A stretch of DNA of 32,563 bases from an uncultured Lachnospiraceae bacterium (lineage in GTDB: Bacteria > Bacillota > Clostridia > Lachnospirales > Lachnospiraceae): NCBI GenBank assembly GCA_948688495.1, contig CAPQSW010000039.1, positions 1 to 32,563 on the forward strand, read 5' to 3'. The notes under the pieces are model-generated. The model made no database searches. It was not told where the DNA came from and saw nothing but the letters and a program-made list of their open reading frames with translations. Below are positions 1 through 9,928 of this stretch, piece by piece. A program made the translations under genes and the position numbers. Each line of letters begins with the position of its first letter. Positions within the stretch are counted from its first letter, which is position 1.

Positions 1-2
1 AT

Positions 3-206
3 CTCTTTGTGGGTGCGCCGAAAGTGGGTAAATCGTTCTTCATGGGGCAGCTTGCCTATCATGTGGCAATGGGGCTTCCGCTGTGGAATTATCCCGTCCG
101 AAAAGGGACGGTATTATACCTTGCACTGGAAGATGATTATGCGAGGCTTCAGCGGCGGCTGTCCGTCATGTTTGGCGTGGAGTGTGCGGACAACTGCGTG
201 ACGTGA
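3..206 (+). pseudogene. Truncated RecA-like (AAA_25/RepA-type) ATPase fragment
   Basis: The reading frame enters from the left edge and shows a Walker A motif, GAPKVGKS, near residues 3-10. It continues through a typical RecA-fold stretch (VLYLALEDDYARLQRRL) and stops at 204-206. Proteins of this type are the RepA/AAA_25 ATPases found on plasmids and integrative elements of Firmicutes. Family members run some 200 or more residues past this point, so the stop directly after GVECADN implies that the C-terminal part is missing. The upstream part lies outside the window. It is best read as a decayed mobile-element gene and may mark an old insertion boundary next to the NRPS locus. Family assignment rests on the Walker A context only. 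Confidence 0.6.
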
Positions 207-312
207 AAACATTCTTTAAATATGTGATATCTTCGGTATTATCCTTTGCATTTCAGGGATTTACACGATTGTAGATGATTTGCAGGGCAGATGAAGAATT
301 GATTAAAAATAA

Positions 313-723
313 TATGCTACAGACCCTATATGCAAGAACATTGGCGGGAAAATTAGTGTTATTTTTTCCGAAAAATCATTTTACCAAAATAAGATACCAG
401 AATTTACACCTAAAATATACTTACAAGATGGAGATACATTAGAGGATTTTGGAATAAGAGCAAGGATTATAGGTCTACCGGGACATACCAATGGTTCGAT
501 TGGAATTGATTTTGGGAAAGAAGGGATATTTGTGGGAGATGCTTTGATGAATATGTTTTATCCCACGGTTTCCATGCTTTATCATAACTATGAGCAAATG
601 TTAGAAAGTGCAAGAAAAATTAGTGGGTTGGGAGATGGAATCGTTTATTTTGGACATGGAAAGCCAAAGAAGAACCATATATGGGTAAGGAGAGCAGGAG
701 CCAGAAGATGTAAAGATTCCTGA
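313..723 (+). pseudogene. Metallo-beta-lactamase-fold hydrolase, N-terminus missing
   Basis: The frame is open from just after a stop at 310-312 to the stop at 721-723. It shows the C-terminal half of an MBL-fold hydrolase: LPGHTNGSIGIDF (metal-binding His), then FVGDAL (metal-bridging Asp), then VYFGHGKP (last metal-binding His). The HxHxDH motif that should lie about 60-80 residues further upstream is absent. Bases 207-312 contain stops and no recognisable MBL N-terminus. The first ATG (532) lies after the first retained motif, so a functional product is unlikely. The stretch is visibly more AT-rich than the NRPS genes that follow. I call it a truncated remnant; its original substrate cannot be told. 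Confidence 0.65.
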
Positions 724-932
724 AAAAAGGGTATTGCTATCACGTATAAAAGCAGGATTGCCATCCTGCAGGTTCAGGTGGAAAGCATTTTTAACAAATT
801 ATGCTGAAAAAGGTGCGATGTATTCTCAAATGGAAAAAATAAGAAAGTTTTCTGGTAAACTGTTATCATATATAAATGTTCATAAGAGCGAAACATGTAT
901 ATGCAAGTAAGACTTGAATGGAGGAAACAGGA
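724..932. other. Leader region upstream of NRPS1, no clear gene
   Basis: An AT-rich stretch. One frame stays open from 689 to 910 and overlaps the end of the MBL remnant, but it has no ribosome binding site and I recognise no family in it, so I do not call a gene. The NRPS1 promoter must lie here or further upstream. A TATAAA at about 872-877 is a possible -10 but has no good -35. The Shine-Dalgarno GGAGG for NRPS1 is at 920-924. Confidence 0.4.
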
Positions 933-3900
933 ATGAACTTTCTAAACGTGTTTAAAAACATTGTGGATGAACAGCCGGACAAAGCGGCAATTGTCGATTT
1001 AGGCGGCGCGAGGAGTACGACGTATCAGAAGCTTGCCGAATTGAGCGGCCGGGTTGCGGCAAAGCTTTTGGAGATGGGAGATATAACCGGAAGGGCCATT
1101 TTGGTGTGTATGGACAGGCGCATGGAATATGTGGCAGCGGAAATTGGAATCATGATGGCCGGGGCGGCTTTTGTACCGCTGCTTCCGGAATATCCTCCAG
1201 AGAGAATTGCTTACATCCGAAAGGACTGCGGGGCAGTGTGTATAATTGATAGTGCGTGGATGGAGGATATCGGGCAGTACGAGCCGGCCGAGGGACATAA
1301 GGCGGCGGACAGGGACAGGGCCATGATCGTCTATACGTCGGGTTCTACTGGGCGTCCTAAGGGTATTGTTCACAGCCATGGAAGTCTTTATGAGGGAGCG
1401 GTGAGGAATGCCGAAACCCTTGGTTACGGGAGAGAGGAATGTCTGGCGGGGTCTGCGCCGTTATCTTTTATCGTGTTGGTACTTGAGTATTATGCCATTT
1501 TAAGCAGCGGCGGCTGTGCTCATATACTTTCCGAGGAAGTTCGCAGGGATGTGCGCCTTCTGGAGGATTATTATGCAAAGAACGACATTACCTGCGGGTT
1601 CATCAGTCCGCAGATGCTGCGCTATTTTAAAAATCGGGGGAAAGCGCTGAAAAAGGTACTGACCGGAAGTGAGCGGGTATCTATGTTAAGCGGTGACGGT
1701 TATGTGCTGTACAATCTATATGGCAGCAGTGAGACGACGAGCATGGTATCCGTTTTTAAAGTAGAAGAAGCGATGGAAAATACTCCTATTGGGAAGCCGG
1801 CAAAGGGCGTGGAGATGTTTCTTCTGGATGGGCAGGGCAGAGAAGTCCCGGACGGAGAGGATGGAGAAATCTGTGTGCTTGGCGTGCTGGGTGAGTGTTA
1901 TCTGAATATGGAAGAACAGAGCGCCCAGACGTTCGAACATCGGGATGATGGAAGGGTCCTGCTGCATACAGGAGACATTGGACGAAAGCTGCCGGATGGG
2001 AATTATATTTATGTAAATCGCAAGGACTGGATGGTAAAAATCAACGGGCAGCGTGTGGAGACCGGAGAAATTGAGTTGCGCATGGCAGCAGTTCCGGGAG
2101 TGACCAATGCTGTGGTGAAAGCCTTTGAAGATGAAAACGGGCAGAATTACCTGTGCGGATATTATGTGGCAGGGGAGGAAATTGCGTCGGAGACCATAAA
2201 GGACTTTCTCAAAGAAGGGCTGCCGGACTATATGATTCCCCGTTTTTTGAAAAGGCTAGAGGAACTTCCAAAGAATGTAAACGGAAAGCTGGACAGGATG
2301 GCGCTTTTGCCGCCGGGTATTTCGGAGTACAAAGAGGCGTACCGGGAGCCGGAGAATGATGTACAGAAACGGATATGTGAAGCCTTTGCAGAAATCCTAC
2401 ATTGTGGAAAGACCGGAATCGGAGACGATTTTTTCCAGTTAGGCGGGGATTCCATCAATGTATTAAAGCTGATAGAGTGTCTTGCAGATTTGTCCTTGAC
2501 ACCTGGAATGGTATTAAAGGCAAGGACGCCGGAGAAGATTGCCCTGCTTTTGCAGGAAAAGAGTGAAATGCAGGATGCCGGGGAGCGTTCTGTCTCATGG
2601 GACAAAATACGGGAGCATGCCAGGGAGCGGAAGGAATGGCCTCTTACGGATTCCCAGATGGGGGTTTATCTGGAGTGCATCAATGAGCCCGAATGCACGA
2701 TGTATAATATTCCCATGTGTTGTGAACTGCCAGAGCATATTGACAGGAACAGGTTTAAGGAGGCAGTAAAAAAGGCAGTTGCCATGCATCCAGCGTTCGG
2801 GGTGAAGATTGTGCAGAGAGAGGGAACGCCCCTTATGGAGCTGTGCCCCGAGTTTTTAGCTGCAAACGTGCAGGAATGCGCGGCCAGGGATATCAAGGCA
2901 GCAGAGAAAGGTTTTGTACGTCCGTTTGCTATGGGGCAGGAGCCTTTATACCGTATGGCATTATACAACATGACGGATGGCAGCGGGAAAACTCGCAGAT
3001 ATTTCTTATTTGACGTTCACCATCTGATTTTTGACGGAACTTCGGTAAATGTATTTTTGGAAGAAATCTCTCTTTTTTACAAAGGTGAAGAACCGAAGGC
3101 GGAGGAAGTCTCCCTGATGGATGTGGCTGTTTATGAGGAAACGGTGAAAGATACGCCGGAGTATCAGGCGGCAAGGGAGTACTTTAGGTCGAAACTGGAT
3201 GACGAAGAGATGGGAGAGCCGCTGCTGAAAGATTACAGGATGAAGTCGCCTGGCGCCAGAAGCGGCAGCGTTCGGATGTCCCTTAGGGAAGAACTGTCCG
3301 TCATGGAGGTGGAGCAGTTTGCAAAGCAAAACGGAATTTCGGAAAATACGCTGTTTCTGGGGGCATTTGCCTATGCTCTTGGAAAATATACAGGGGGAAA
3401 CCGGAGTCTGTTTTGCACGGTCAACAATGGAAGGCATTGTACGCAGCTTGCAGAATCTGTGGGAATGTTTGTGCGGACGCTTCCCATATACCAGTCCTGG
3501 GAGGAAAGCCTGCCGGTGGAGGAGTATTTACGGGAATTTCAGAAGAACTTTTATGAAACCATGGACCATGATGTGATTTCTTTTGAAGAACTGGCAAGGG
3601 ATTATGGTATCGCTTCGGATATTCTCTTTGTCTATCAGGGAGAAATGCTGAAGGGATTATCACTGGATGGAACAAGGTATCCGGCACAGCCCCTTTCCAC
3701 CGGACAGGTGCAGGCGGATATTTCCGTGATGGTGATGAAGGAACAGGGCGGTTATGAGGTTTCTTTGGATTACCGCAGTGACTTATACGGGGAAAAGACG
3801 GCGAAAGGATTTTCAAGGATGTTGGTACAGGTACTGCGGGGTATGATTTCCTGCCAGAAACTGAATCAGATTTCCCTGGTTTCCGAGTCTGATGTTCAAC

Positions 3901-6900
3901 TGCTGGACAGCTTTCATGGAACGGAAGTACCTTTTGACAAGAATAAAACGGTCGTAGACCTGTTCCGGGAGCAGGCCAAAGACAGACCGGGAAATAGTGC
4001 CGTTATTTATCTGGACAAAGTTTATACCTATGCGCAGACAGATGAGATAACGGATCGTTTGGCTGCCTATATTGCAGGGCTTGGCATTGGCAGGGAACAG
4101 ACTGTGTCTGTATTGATTCCGCGGTGTGAGTATATGGTTCTTGCCTCTCTGGGAATCTTAAAGGCAGGTGCAGCATACCAGCCCCTGGATCCTACATACC
4201 CCAAGGAGCGGCTTGCCTTTATGATACAGGATGCAGACGCACAGCTTTTGATTGCAGATGAGGAACTTTTGCATCTGGTGGAAGGATATCAGGGGAAGAT
4301 TTTGCTGACGAAAGATATTCCGGGACTTCCGGATGTTAAGAAAGAACAGCTTCCCTGCCCGCCCAGGCCGGAAGATCTGTTTATTCTGCTGTATACATCA
4401 GGATCCACCGGCGTGCCCAAAGGATGTATGCTGGAGCACCTCAATCTGATGGCATTTAGCCGATGGTACACAGACTATTATCAGCTAAAGCCCCAAAGCA
4501 GGGTGGCGGCTTATGCCAGCTATGGGTTTGATGCTCATATGATGGACATCTATCCGGCGCTTACAACTGGTGCAGCGGTGTGTATCATTGATCAGTCCAT
4601 TCGTCTGGATTTAAAAGAGTTAAACGAGTATTTTATGAAGGAGGGAGTGACCCATTCCTTTATGACTACCCAGATTGGGCGTGCCTTTGCCACAAGCATG
4701 CAGTGCAGCAGTTTAGAGCATCTGTCCATGGGCGGGGAGGCGTTGACGCCGTTTGCACCTACAGGAAATACAAAATGTTACAATGTGTATGGACCTACGG
4801 AATGTACGATTTTTACCACGGCTTACCGTATGAGGCGCTACGAGGAAGATGTGCCGATCGGAAAAGCGCTCTCCAATATGAAGCTTTATGTGGTGGACAG
4901 CTGTGGAAGAAGGGTTCCGGCTGGGGTTCCGGGAGAATTGTGGATTACAGGATACCAGGTCTCGAGAGGCTACCTGAATCGCCCGGAAAAGACAGCGGAA
5001 TCATATTCTGAGAATCCCTTCTTTGACGCGCAGGGATACCGCAGGGCATATCACACAGGAGATGTCGTGCGTTTCCTGCCGGACGGCAATATCCAGTTCA
5101 TCGGACGCCGGGACGGGCAGGTGAAAATTCGGGGCTTTCGTATTGAGCTCACTGAGGTGGAGGAAATCATACGGAAATTTCCGGGGATTTTGGACGCAAC
5201 GGTGGCAGTTTTTGACGAGCCTGGCGGCGGAAAGTATATTGCAGCCTATGTAGTGTCTGAAGAAACCGTGGACGTAGAGGCGATGAATGCGTTTATCAGT
5301 GAGAGCAAGCCTCCCTATATGGTTCCTGCCGTTACCATGCAAATTGACAGGATTCCCTTGAATCAGAATCAGAAGGTAGACAAAAAAGCCCTTCCGATGC
5401 CACAGCGGAAAACGGAAGAACGAAAAGAGCCGGAAGGACCTATGCAGCAAAAGATTTATGACTGTGTGGCGGAGGTTATCGGACACAGGGAGTTTGGCGC
5501 ATCTACGGACATTTTTCAGGCAGGGCTTACCTCTATCGGAGCGGTGCGGCTGAATGCATTGCTTTCTGCGGCCTTTGAAGGCGCGGTGGTACGGAATAAG
5601 GATTTAAAGGAATATCATACGGTAGAAAAGCTGGAGGAGCTTCTTTTGAAAAGGTCCGAGGGGGAAACGTTTGAAATACAGGACGCTTATCCTCTGACCC
5701 AGACGCAGAATGGTATTTTTGTGGAGTGTGCGGCCAATCCAAAGAGCACGATTTACAATATTCCATTTTTGTTCCGCCTGGATGAAAAGGTGGAACTATC
5801 CAGACTGAAAAAAGCAGCAGAAGAAGCGGTTGCTGCCCATCCTTATATCAAAACAACGCTGTTTATGGATGAAGAAGGCGACATTTGGCAGAAGCGAAAT
5901 GACAATGCGCCATTTGAAGTGGAAATAAAGGACCAATTGTGCAGGGAAGAACTGCTGCGTCCATATCAGCTTCTGGAGGAAAGGCTGTTTCGTATAGAGC
6001 TGTATAGCACAAAGGAAGGGAATTATCTGTTCCTGGAATTTCACCATATTATCAGCGACGGAACCTCCTGCGGTATTTTTATCCAAGACATGAATGAAGC
6101 TTACGGTGGAACGAAACTTATGGCAGAAAGTTTTTCTGGTTTTGAGGCGGCCCTGGTGGAGCAGAAAGCCCGGCAAGGAGAGGAGTACCTTCGCGCGAAG
6201 GAATACTATGATTCTATCTTTTCCGGTTGTGATACGGACTTCCTTCCTGCACAGGACGGGCAGGGTACTGCTTCTGTGGGGTTGTACCGAAGGGATGTCC
6301 AGGTGGATATGGATGAGCTTCGGGTGTTCTGCGAGGAAAAGCAGATTACTATGAATACGCTGTTTACCGCGGCATTTGGCTTTGTGACAGGACGTTATGT
6401 ATATAAAGATGAGGCTGTGTTTACTACGATTTATAATGGAAGGAATGATTCGCGGCTGGCATCTGTCATCAGTATGTTGGTGAAGACCCTTCCAGTATAC
6501 TGCAATATTGACGGAGAGCAGGAAATCGGCTGCTATCTAAAAGAAACCGGGGAGCAGCTTTTAAACAGTATGAACGCGGATATTTATTCTTTTGCAGAGA
6601 TCAGCAGGGCATACGGAATAAAGGCAGATATTCTCTTTGCATTCCAGGGAGATAATTTTCAGTTTGAGGAGATTGCCGGGGAAAAGGCCGATTTTGAGGA
6701 GCTTCGTCTGGATACGGCGAAAGCCCCCCTGTCTGTGGATGTGGTAATAAATGGAGATAAAATCTGTTACCAGGCGGAGTACCGCAGCGATATGTACGAG
6801 GAGAGTACCATAGCTGGGCTGGTGGACAGCTTTGCTGTTGCGGTGGGAGAATTTTGTAATAAAAAGCTCTTAAAGGAAGTGTCCATGGTAAGCGATGAGG

Positions 6901-9900
6901 CCCGTCTGGAACTGGAAGGGTACAATGAAACGGATTGTCCGGTGGAATGTGTAACGGCCAATGTCCTTTTTGAACGCCAGGCGGCGCTGCACCCGGATAG
7001 GACAGCCGTAATCGCAAGCGGCAAGACACGGACATTCCGGGAACTGAATGAGAACGCCAACAAAATTGCCAATCGCCTGTTAGACATGGGACTGCACCTG
7101 GAACGGATGGTGGGTGTGATGATGCCCCGTACAGTGGATGTGTATGCTGTAAGGCAGGGAATTATGAAGGCAGGCGGGGCTTTTGTGCCCATTGATCCTG
7201 AATATCCCGATGAGCGGATTGTTTACATATTGGAGGATTCCGGTGCGGAGTTTGTAATTATGCCCAAAGAGCTGATCCGTCAGCGCAGTCAGCTTCTTAG
7301 CAGGATTGCGGCAAAAGTTCTTTGCATGGAGGATCTTTTAGAGGAAGGCGGAGATATTGAAAATCCCAAGATAGACATCCGGCCGGAGAACCTGTGCTAC
7401 TGTATTTATACCTCCGGTTCCACCGGGAAACCCAAAGGTGTTATGATTGAGCACCGAAACCTTGTGAACTATGTGGATGACAACCCTTATAATGTGGAGG
7501 CGCAGTCCTATGTGCAGAATGCCACAGTATCCTTGGCTTTTGCTGCCATTACCTTTGACGTGTCCATACTGGAGGAGTGCATTCCCCTATATCACGGTAT
7601 TACAGTATGTATGGCCAACGAAGAGGAAATCCATAATCCCTTCGCGCTCTCGGAACTGATCCTGGCCCATGGGGTGAATATGATGACCTGTACGCCTTCT
7701 TTCCTCATCAATATTATTGATATGCCGGAAATGAAGGATGCACTGTCGCAGATAAAGGTATTTAATGTGGGTGCGGAAGCGTTTCCCGACGCCCTTTATG
7801 GAAAAATCATGGATCTTGGAACGGAGGCTATCGTATTTAACGGATATGGCCCTACGGAGACGACGATTGGATGTGCGTTCGAGCAGGTGACCGGAGAAAA
7901 GATTACCATAGGAAAGCCTATGGCAAATATCAAAATGATGGTCATTGACAAGTATCAAAACCTTCTTCCTGCCGGAGTGCCGGGAGAACTGCTTATCATC
8001 GGAAACGGTGTAGGCAGGGGATATGTAGGCAAACCGGAGATGACGGCGGATAAGTTTATTAATTTTGAGGGACAAAAGGCGTATCGGAGCGGTGACCTTG
8101 CAAGATGGAATCATCATGGTAAAATAGAGTTTATGGGGCGCATGGACAATCAGGTAAAACTCCGCGGACTGCGGGTGGAGCTGGATGAGATAGAGAATGT
8201 GATAAACCGCTATCCTGGCGTGAAATCGAGTGTTGTGCTTGTGAAGGAAAAGGACGGCAATCAGTTCCTGTGCGGTTATTTTGTGGCCGAGCAGCAGGTA
8301 GAGTGTCAGAATTTGACCTGTTTTATGCAGAAATACTTAACGCCCTATATGGTACCTGGGGTATTGATGCAGTTGCCGGAACTGCCGCTTACCAACAATG
8401 GCAAAGTGGATAAACGGGCATTGCCGGAACCGGAATACACGCAGGAAAGTAAGAACTATACGGCTCCCCGCACAGAATTACAGCGCAGATTATGCGAAAT
8501 CTTTGCCATGGCGCTCGGGGTGGAAAAAGTCGGTATAGAAGATGATTTCTTTGAAAACGGCGGGACCTCTCTGTCAGCCTCCAAAGTGGCAATGAAATGT
8601 ATGAGTGCAGGGCTTGGGGTGTCCTACGCAGATCTGTTTGAACATAAAACGCCCCTGGCGTTGGAACAGTATCTTATGGGGCGAAAGAGCCAGGATGTGC
8701 ACAGCGTTGCAAAAGAGCAGGAGGCAGGAGAGGATTTGGGACAGGATTCCACAGCACGGGTTCTTTCACGTAATACCCCGGATTATGTAGATGAGGTGCA
8801 TCCTTCTGCAATCGGCAACGTGCTTCTCACAGGGGGCACAGGCTTCCTTGGCGCACATATTTTAAAAACCCTTGTGGAAACCACGGACGATACCATATAT
8901 TGTCTGTTGCGGAGAGGCAGCGCTTCTTCTACAGAAAAAAGGCTGAAAAGTATGCTTGTGTATTACTTCAGCAACACCTATGAGGAACTTTTTGGAAATC
9001 GGATTGTTATCATTGAGGGGGATATTACGGACGAGGAAAAGGTTGAATCGTTAAAACAGTATGATTTCGCCAAGGTGATAAACTGCGCGGCGTGTGTAAA
9101 ACATTTTTCCGCAGACGATACTTTGGAACGGGTGAATTATCAGGGAGTGCTTCATTTAATCGACCTGTGCCGTGAGACGGGAAGGGAGCTGATTCAGGTT
9201 TCCACTGTAAGCGTGGCAGGGGAGAATGTGGGACAGAAGTTCCCGGAGGAAAAGAAAATCCATGAAAATGAGCTGGATTTTGGCCAGAGCATCACCAACA
9301 AATATATTGATACCAAATTCCGCGCGGAAAAAGCAGTGTTGGAAGCTGTGGCAGATGGCATGAAGGGACGCGTCATAAGGGTAGGAAACCTCATGAGCCG
9401 TGTCAGCGATGGCGAATTTCAGATCAATTCCGTGACCAATGGGTTTATGCGCACCCTGCGGGGGTATGTGGCGCTTGGAAAGTTCCCGGTTTCGCAGCTG
9501 GATATGCCTGCGGAGTTTTCCCCGATTGATTCCACGGCTGAGGCCATTGTAAAGCTTGCCGGGGCTTGGGGGGATTTCAGTGTGTTCCACGCCTACAGCA
9601 GTTATGTGATTCAGATGGCGGATGTGGTCGAGCAGATGAACAGTCTGGGAATTGCCATAGAGACGGTAAGCGATGAAGATTTCGCAGCGAGCTTGCAGAA
9701 AGCTCTGGAAGATGAGGATAAAAATCAGCTGATATCCGGGTTGATTGCCTATCTGCCGGGAGAGCAGGAGGAAGGAAGTGTTTATATTGACGCGGACAAC
9801 AGTTTTACTACCAAGATACTTTACCGATTGGGCTTTAAATGGCCCATGCCGGATAAGGATTATCTGCGAAACGCCTTAAAGGCACTGGAAACCCTTGGAT

Positions 9901-9920
9901 TTTTTGACGGAAAGATATAA
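933..9920 (+). CDS. NRPS1: A-T-C-A-T-C-A-T-R nonribosomal peptide synthetase
   Basis: A 2995-aa trimodular synthetase. Domains in order, with key residues: A1 1-480 (YTSGSTGRPKG from 134), T1 (Ser507 in LGGDS), C1 569-985 (HHLIFDG at 696), A2 1004-1485 (YTSGSTGVPKG at 1154), T2 (Ser1534 in AGLTSI), C2 1586-1995 (HHIISDG at 1704), A3 2004-2500 (YTSGSTGKPKG at 2159), T3 (Ser2546 in NGGTSL), and reductase R 2630-2995 (GGTGFLG at 2634; Tyr2791/Lys2795 as YxxxK). There is no epimerase, methyltransferase or thioesterase. The R domain should release the chain as an aldehyde or alcohol using NAD(P)H. A1 lacks the Asp that binds the alpha-amino group (see findings), so the starter may not be an alpha-amino acid. 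I chose ATG 933 over ATG 918 because GGAGG at 920-924 sits 8 bases before 933 and overlaps the 918 codon. The next gene follows almost at once, suggesting an operon. Confidence 0.95.
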   Translation: MNFLNVFKNIVDEQPDKAAIVDLGGARSTTYQKLAELSGRVAAKLLEMGDITGRAILVCMDRRMEYVAAEIGIMMAGAAFVPLLPEYPPERIAYIRKDCGAVCIIDSAWMEDIGQYEPAEGHKAADRDRAMIVYTSGSTGRPKGIVHSHGSLYEGAVRNAETLGYGREECLAGSAPLSFIVLVLEYYAILSSGGCAHILSEEVRRDVRLLEDYYAKNDITCGFISPQMLRYFKNRGKALKKVLTGSERVSMLSGDGYVLYNLYGSSETTSMVSVFKVEEAMENTPIGKPAKGVEMFLLDGQGREVPDGEDGEICVLGVLGECYLNMEEQSAQTFEHRDDGRVLLHTGDIGRKLPDGNYIYVNRKDWMVKINGQRVETGEIELRMAAVPGVTNAVVKAFEDENGQNYLCGYYVAGEEIASETIKDFLKEGLPDYMIPRFLKRLEELPKNVNGKLDRMALLPPGISEYKEAYREPENDVQKRICEAFAEILHCGKTGIGDDFFQLGGDSINVLKLIECLADLSLTPGMVLKARTPEKIALLLQEKSEMQDAGERSVSWDKIREHARERKEWPLTDSQMGVYLECINEPECTMYNIPMCCELPEHIDRNRFKEAVKKAVAMHPAFGVKIVQREGTPLMELCPEFLAANVQECAARDIKAAEKGFVRPFAMGQEPLYRMALYNMTDGSGKTRRYFLFDVHHLIFDGTSVNVFLEEISLFYKGEEPKAEEVSLMDVAVYEETVKDTPEYQAAREYFRSKLDDEEMGEPLLKDYRMKSPGARSGSVRMSLREELSVMEVEQFAKQNGISENTLFLGAFAYALGKYTGGNRSLFCTVNNGRHCTQLAESVGMFVRTLPIYQSWEESLPVEEYLREFQKNFYETMDHDVISFEELARDYGIASDILFVYQGEMLKGLSLDGTRYPAQPLSTGQVQADISVMVMKEQGGYEVSLDYRSDLYGEKTAKGFSRMLVQVLRGMISCQKLNQISLVSESDVQLLDSFHGTEVPFDKNKTVVDLFREQAKDRPGNSAVIYLDKVYTYAQTDEITDRLAAYIAGLGIGREQTVSVLIPRCEYMVLASLGILKAGAAYQPLDPTYPKERLAFMIQDADAQLLIADEELLHLVEGYQGKILLTKDIPGLPDVKKEQLPCPPRPEDLFILLYTSGSTGVPKGCMLEHLNLMAFSRWYTDYYQLKPQSRVAAYASYGFDAHMMDIYPALTTGAAVCIIDQSIRLDLKELNEYFMKEGVTHSFMTTQIGRAFATSMQCSSLEHLSMGGEALTPFAPTGNTKCYNVYGPTECTIFTTAYRMRRYEEDVPIGKALSNMKLYVVDSCGRRVPAGVPGELWITGYQVSRGYLNRPEKTAESYSENPFFDAQGYRRAYHTGDVVRFLPDGNIQFIGRRDGQVKIRGFRIELTEVEEIIRKFPGILDATVAVFDEPGGGKYIAAYVVSEETVDVEAMNAFISESKPPYMVPAVTMQIDRIPLNQNQKVDKKALPMPQRKTEERKEPEGPMQQKIYDCVAEVIGHREFGASTDIFQAGLTSIGAVRLNALLSAAFEGAVVRNKDLKEYHTVEKLEELLLKRSEGETFEIQDAYPLTQTQNGIFVECAANPKSTIYNIPFLFRLDEKVELSRLKKAAEEAVAAHPYIKTTLFMDEEGDIWQKRNDNAPFEVEIKDQLCREELLRPYQLLEERLFRIELYSTKEGNYLFLEFHHIISDGTSCGIFIQDMNEAYGGTKLMAESFSGFEAALVEQKARQGEEYLRAKEYYDSIFSGCDTDFLPAQDGQGTASVGLYRRDVQVDMDELRVFCEEKQITMNTLFTAAFGFVTGRYVYKDEAVFTTIYNGRNDSRLASVISMLVKTLPVYCNIDGEQEIGCYLKETGEQLLNSMNADIYSFAEISRAYGIKADILFAFQGDNFQFEEIAGEKADFEELRLDTAKAPLSVDVVINGDKICYQAEYRSDMYEESTIAGLVDSFAVAVGEFCNKKLLKEVSMVSDEARLELEGYNETDCPVECVTANVLFERQAALHPDRTAVIASGKTRTFRELNENANKIANRLLDMGLHLERMVGVMMPRTVDVYAVRQGIMKAGGAFVPIDPEYPDERIVYILEDSGAEFVIMPKELIRQRSQLLSRIAAKVLCMEDLLEEGGDIENPKIDIRPENLCYCIYTSGSTGKPKGVMIEHRNLVNYVDDNPYNVEAQSYVQNATVSLAFAAITFDVSILEECIPLYHGITVCMANEEEIHNPFALSELILAHGVNMMTCTPSFLINIIDMPEMKDALSQIKVFNVGAEAFPDALYGKIMDLGTEAIVFNGYGPTETTIGCAFEQVTGEKITIGKPMANIKMMVIDKYQNLLPAGVPGELLIIGNGVGRGYVGKPEMTADKFINFEGQKAYRSGDLARWNHHGKIEFMGRMDNQVKLRGLRVELDEIENVINRYPGVKSSVVLVKEKDGNQFLCGYFVAEQQVECQNLTCFMQKYLTPYMVPGVLMQLPELPLTNNGKVDKRALPEPEYTQESKNYTAPRTELQRRLCEIFAMALGVEKVGIEDDFFENGGTSLSASKVAMKCMSAGLGVSYADLFEHKTPLALEQYLMGRKSQDVHSVAKEQEAGEDLGQDSTARVLSRNTPDYVDEVHPSAIGNVLLTGGTGFLGAHILKTLVETTDDTIYCLLRRGSASSTEKRLKSMLVYYFSNTYEELFGNRIVIIEGDITDEEKVESLKQYDFAKVINCAACVKHFSADDTLERVNYQGVLHLIDLCRETGRELIQVSTVSVAGENVGQKFPEEKKIHENELDFGQSITNKYIDTKFRAEKAVLEAVADGMKGRVIRVGNLMSRVSDGEFQINSVTNGFMRTLRGYVALGKFPVSQLDMPAEFSPIDSTAEAIVKLAGAWGDFSVFHAYSSYVIQMADVVEQMNSLGIAIETVSDEDFAASLQKALEDEDKNQLISGLIAYLPGEQEEGSVYIDADNSFTTKILYRLGFKWPMPDKDYLRNALKALETLGFFDGKI

Positions 9921-9928
9921 AGAGGAGC

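Noticed and set aside
689..910. Open frame between the MBL remnant and NRPS1
   Set aside because: It has no binding site and no recognisable family, and it overlaps the MBL remnant; listed only as leader sequence.
918..932. ATG at 918 as the NRPS1 start
   Set aside because: It overlaps the GGAGG that is correctly spaced for ATG 933, and has no binding site of its own.
5001..8117. Long minus-strand frames inside NRPS1 (up to 176 codons)
   Set aside because: They are shadows of a conserved synthetase gene and show no family motifs or binding sites.
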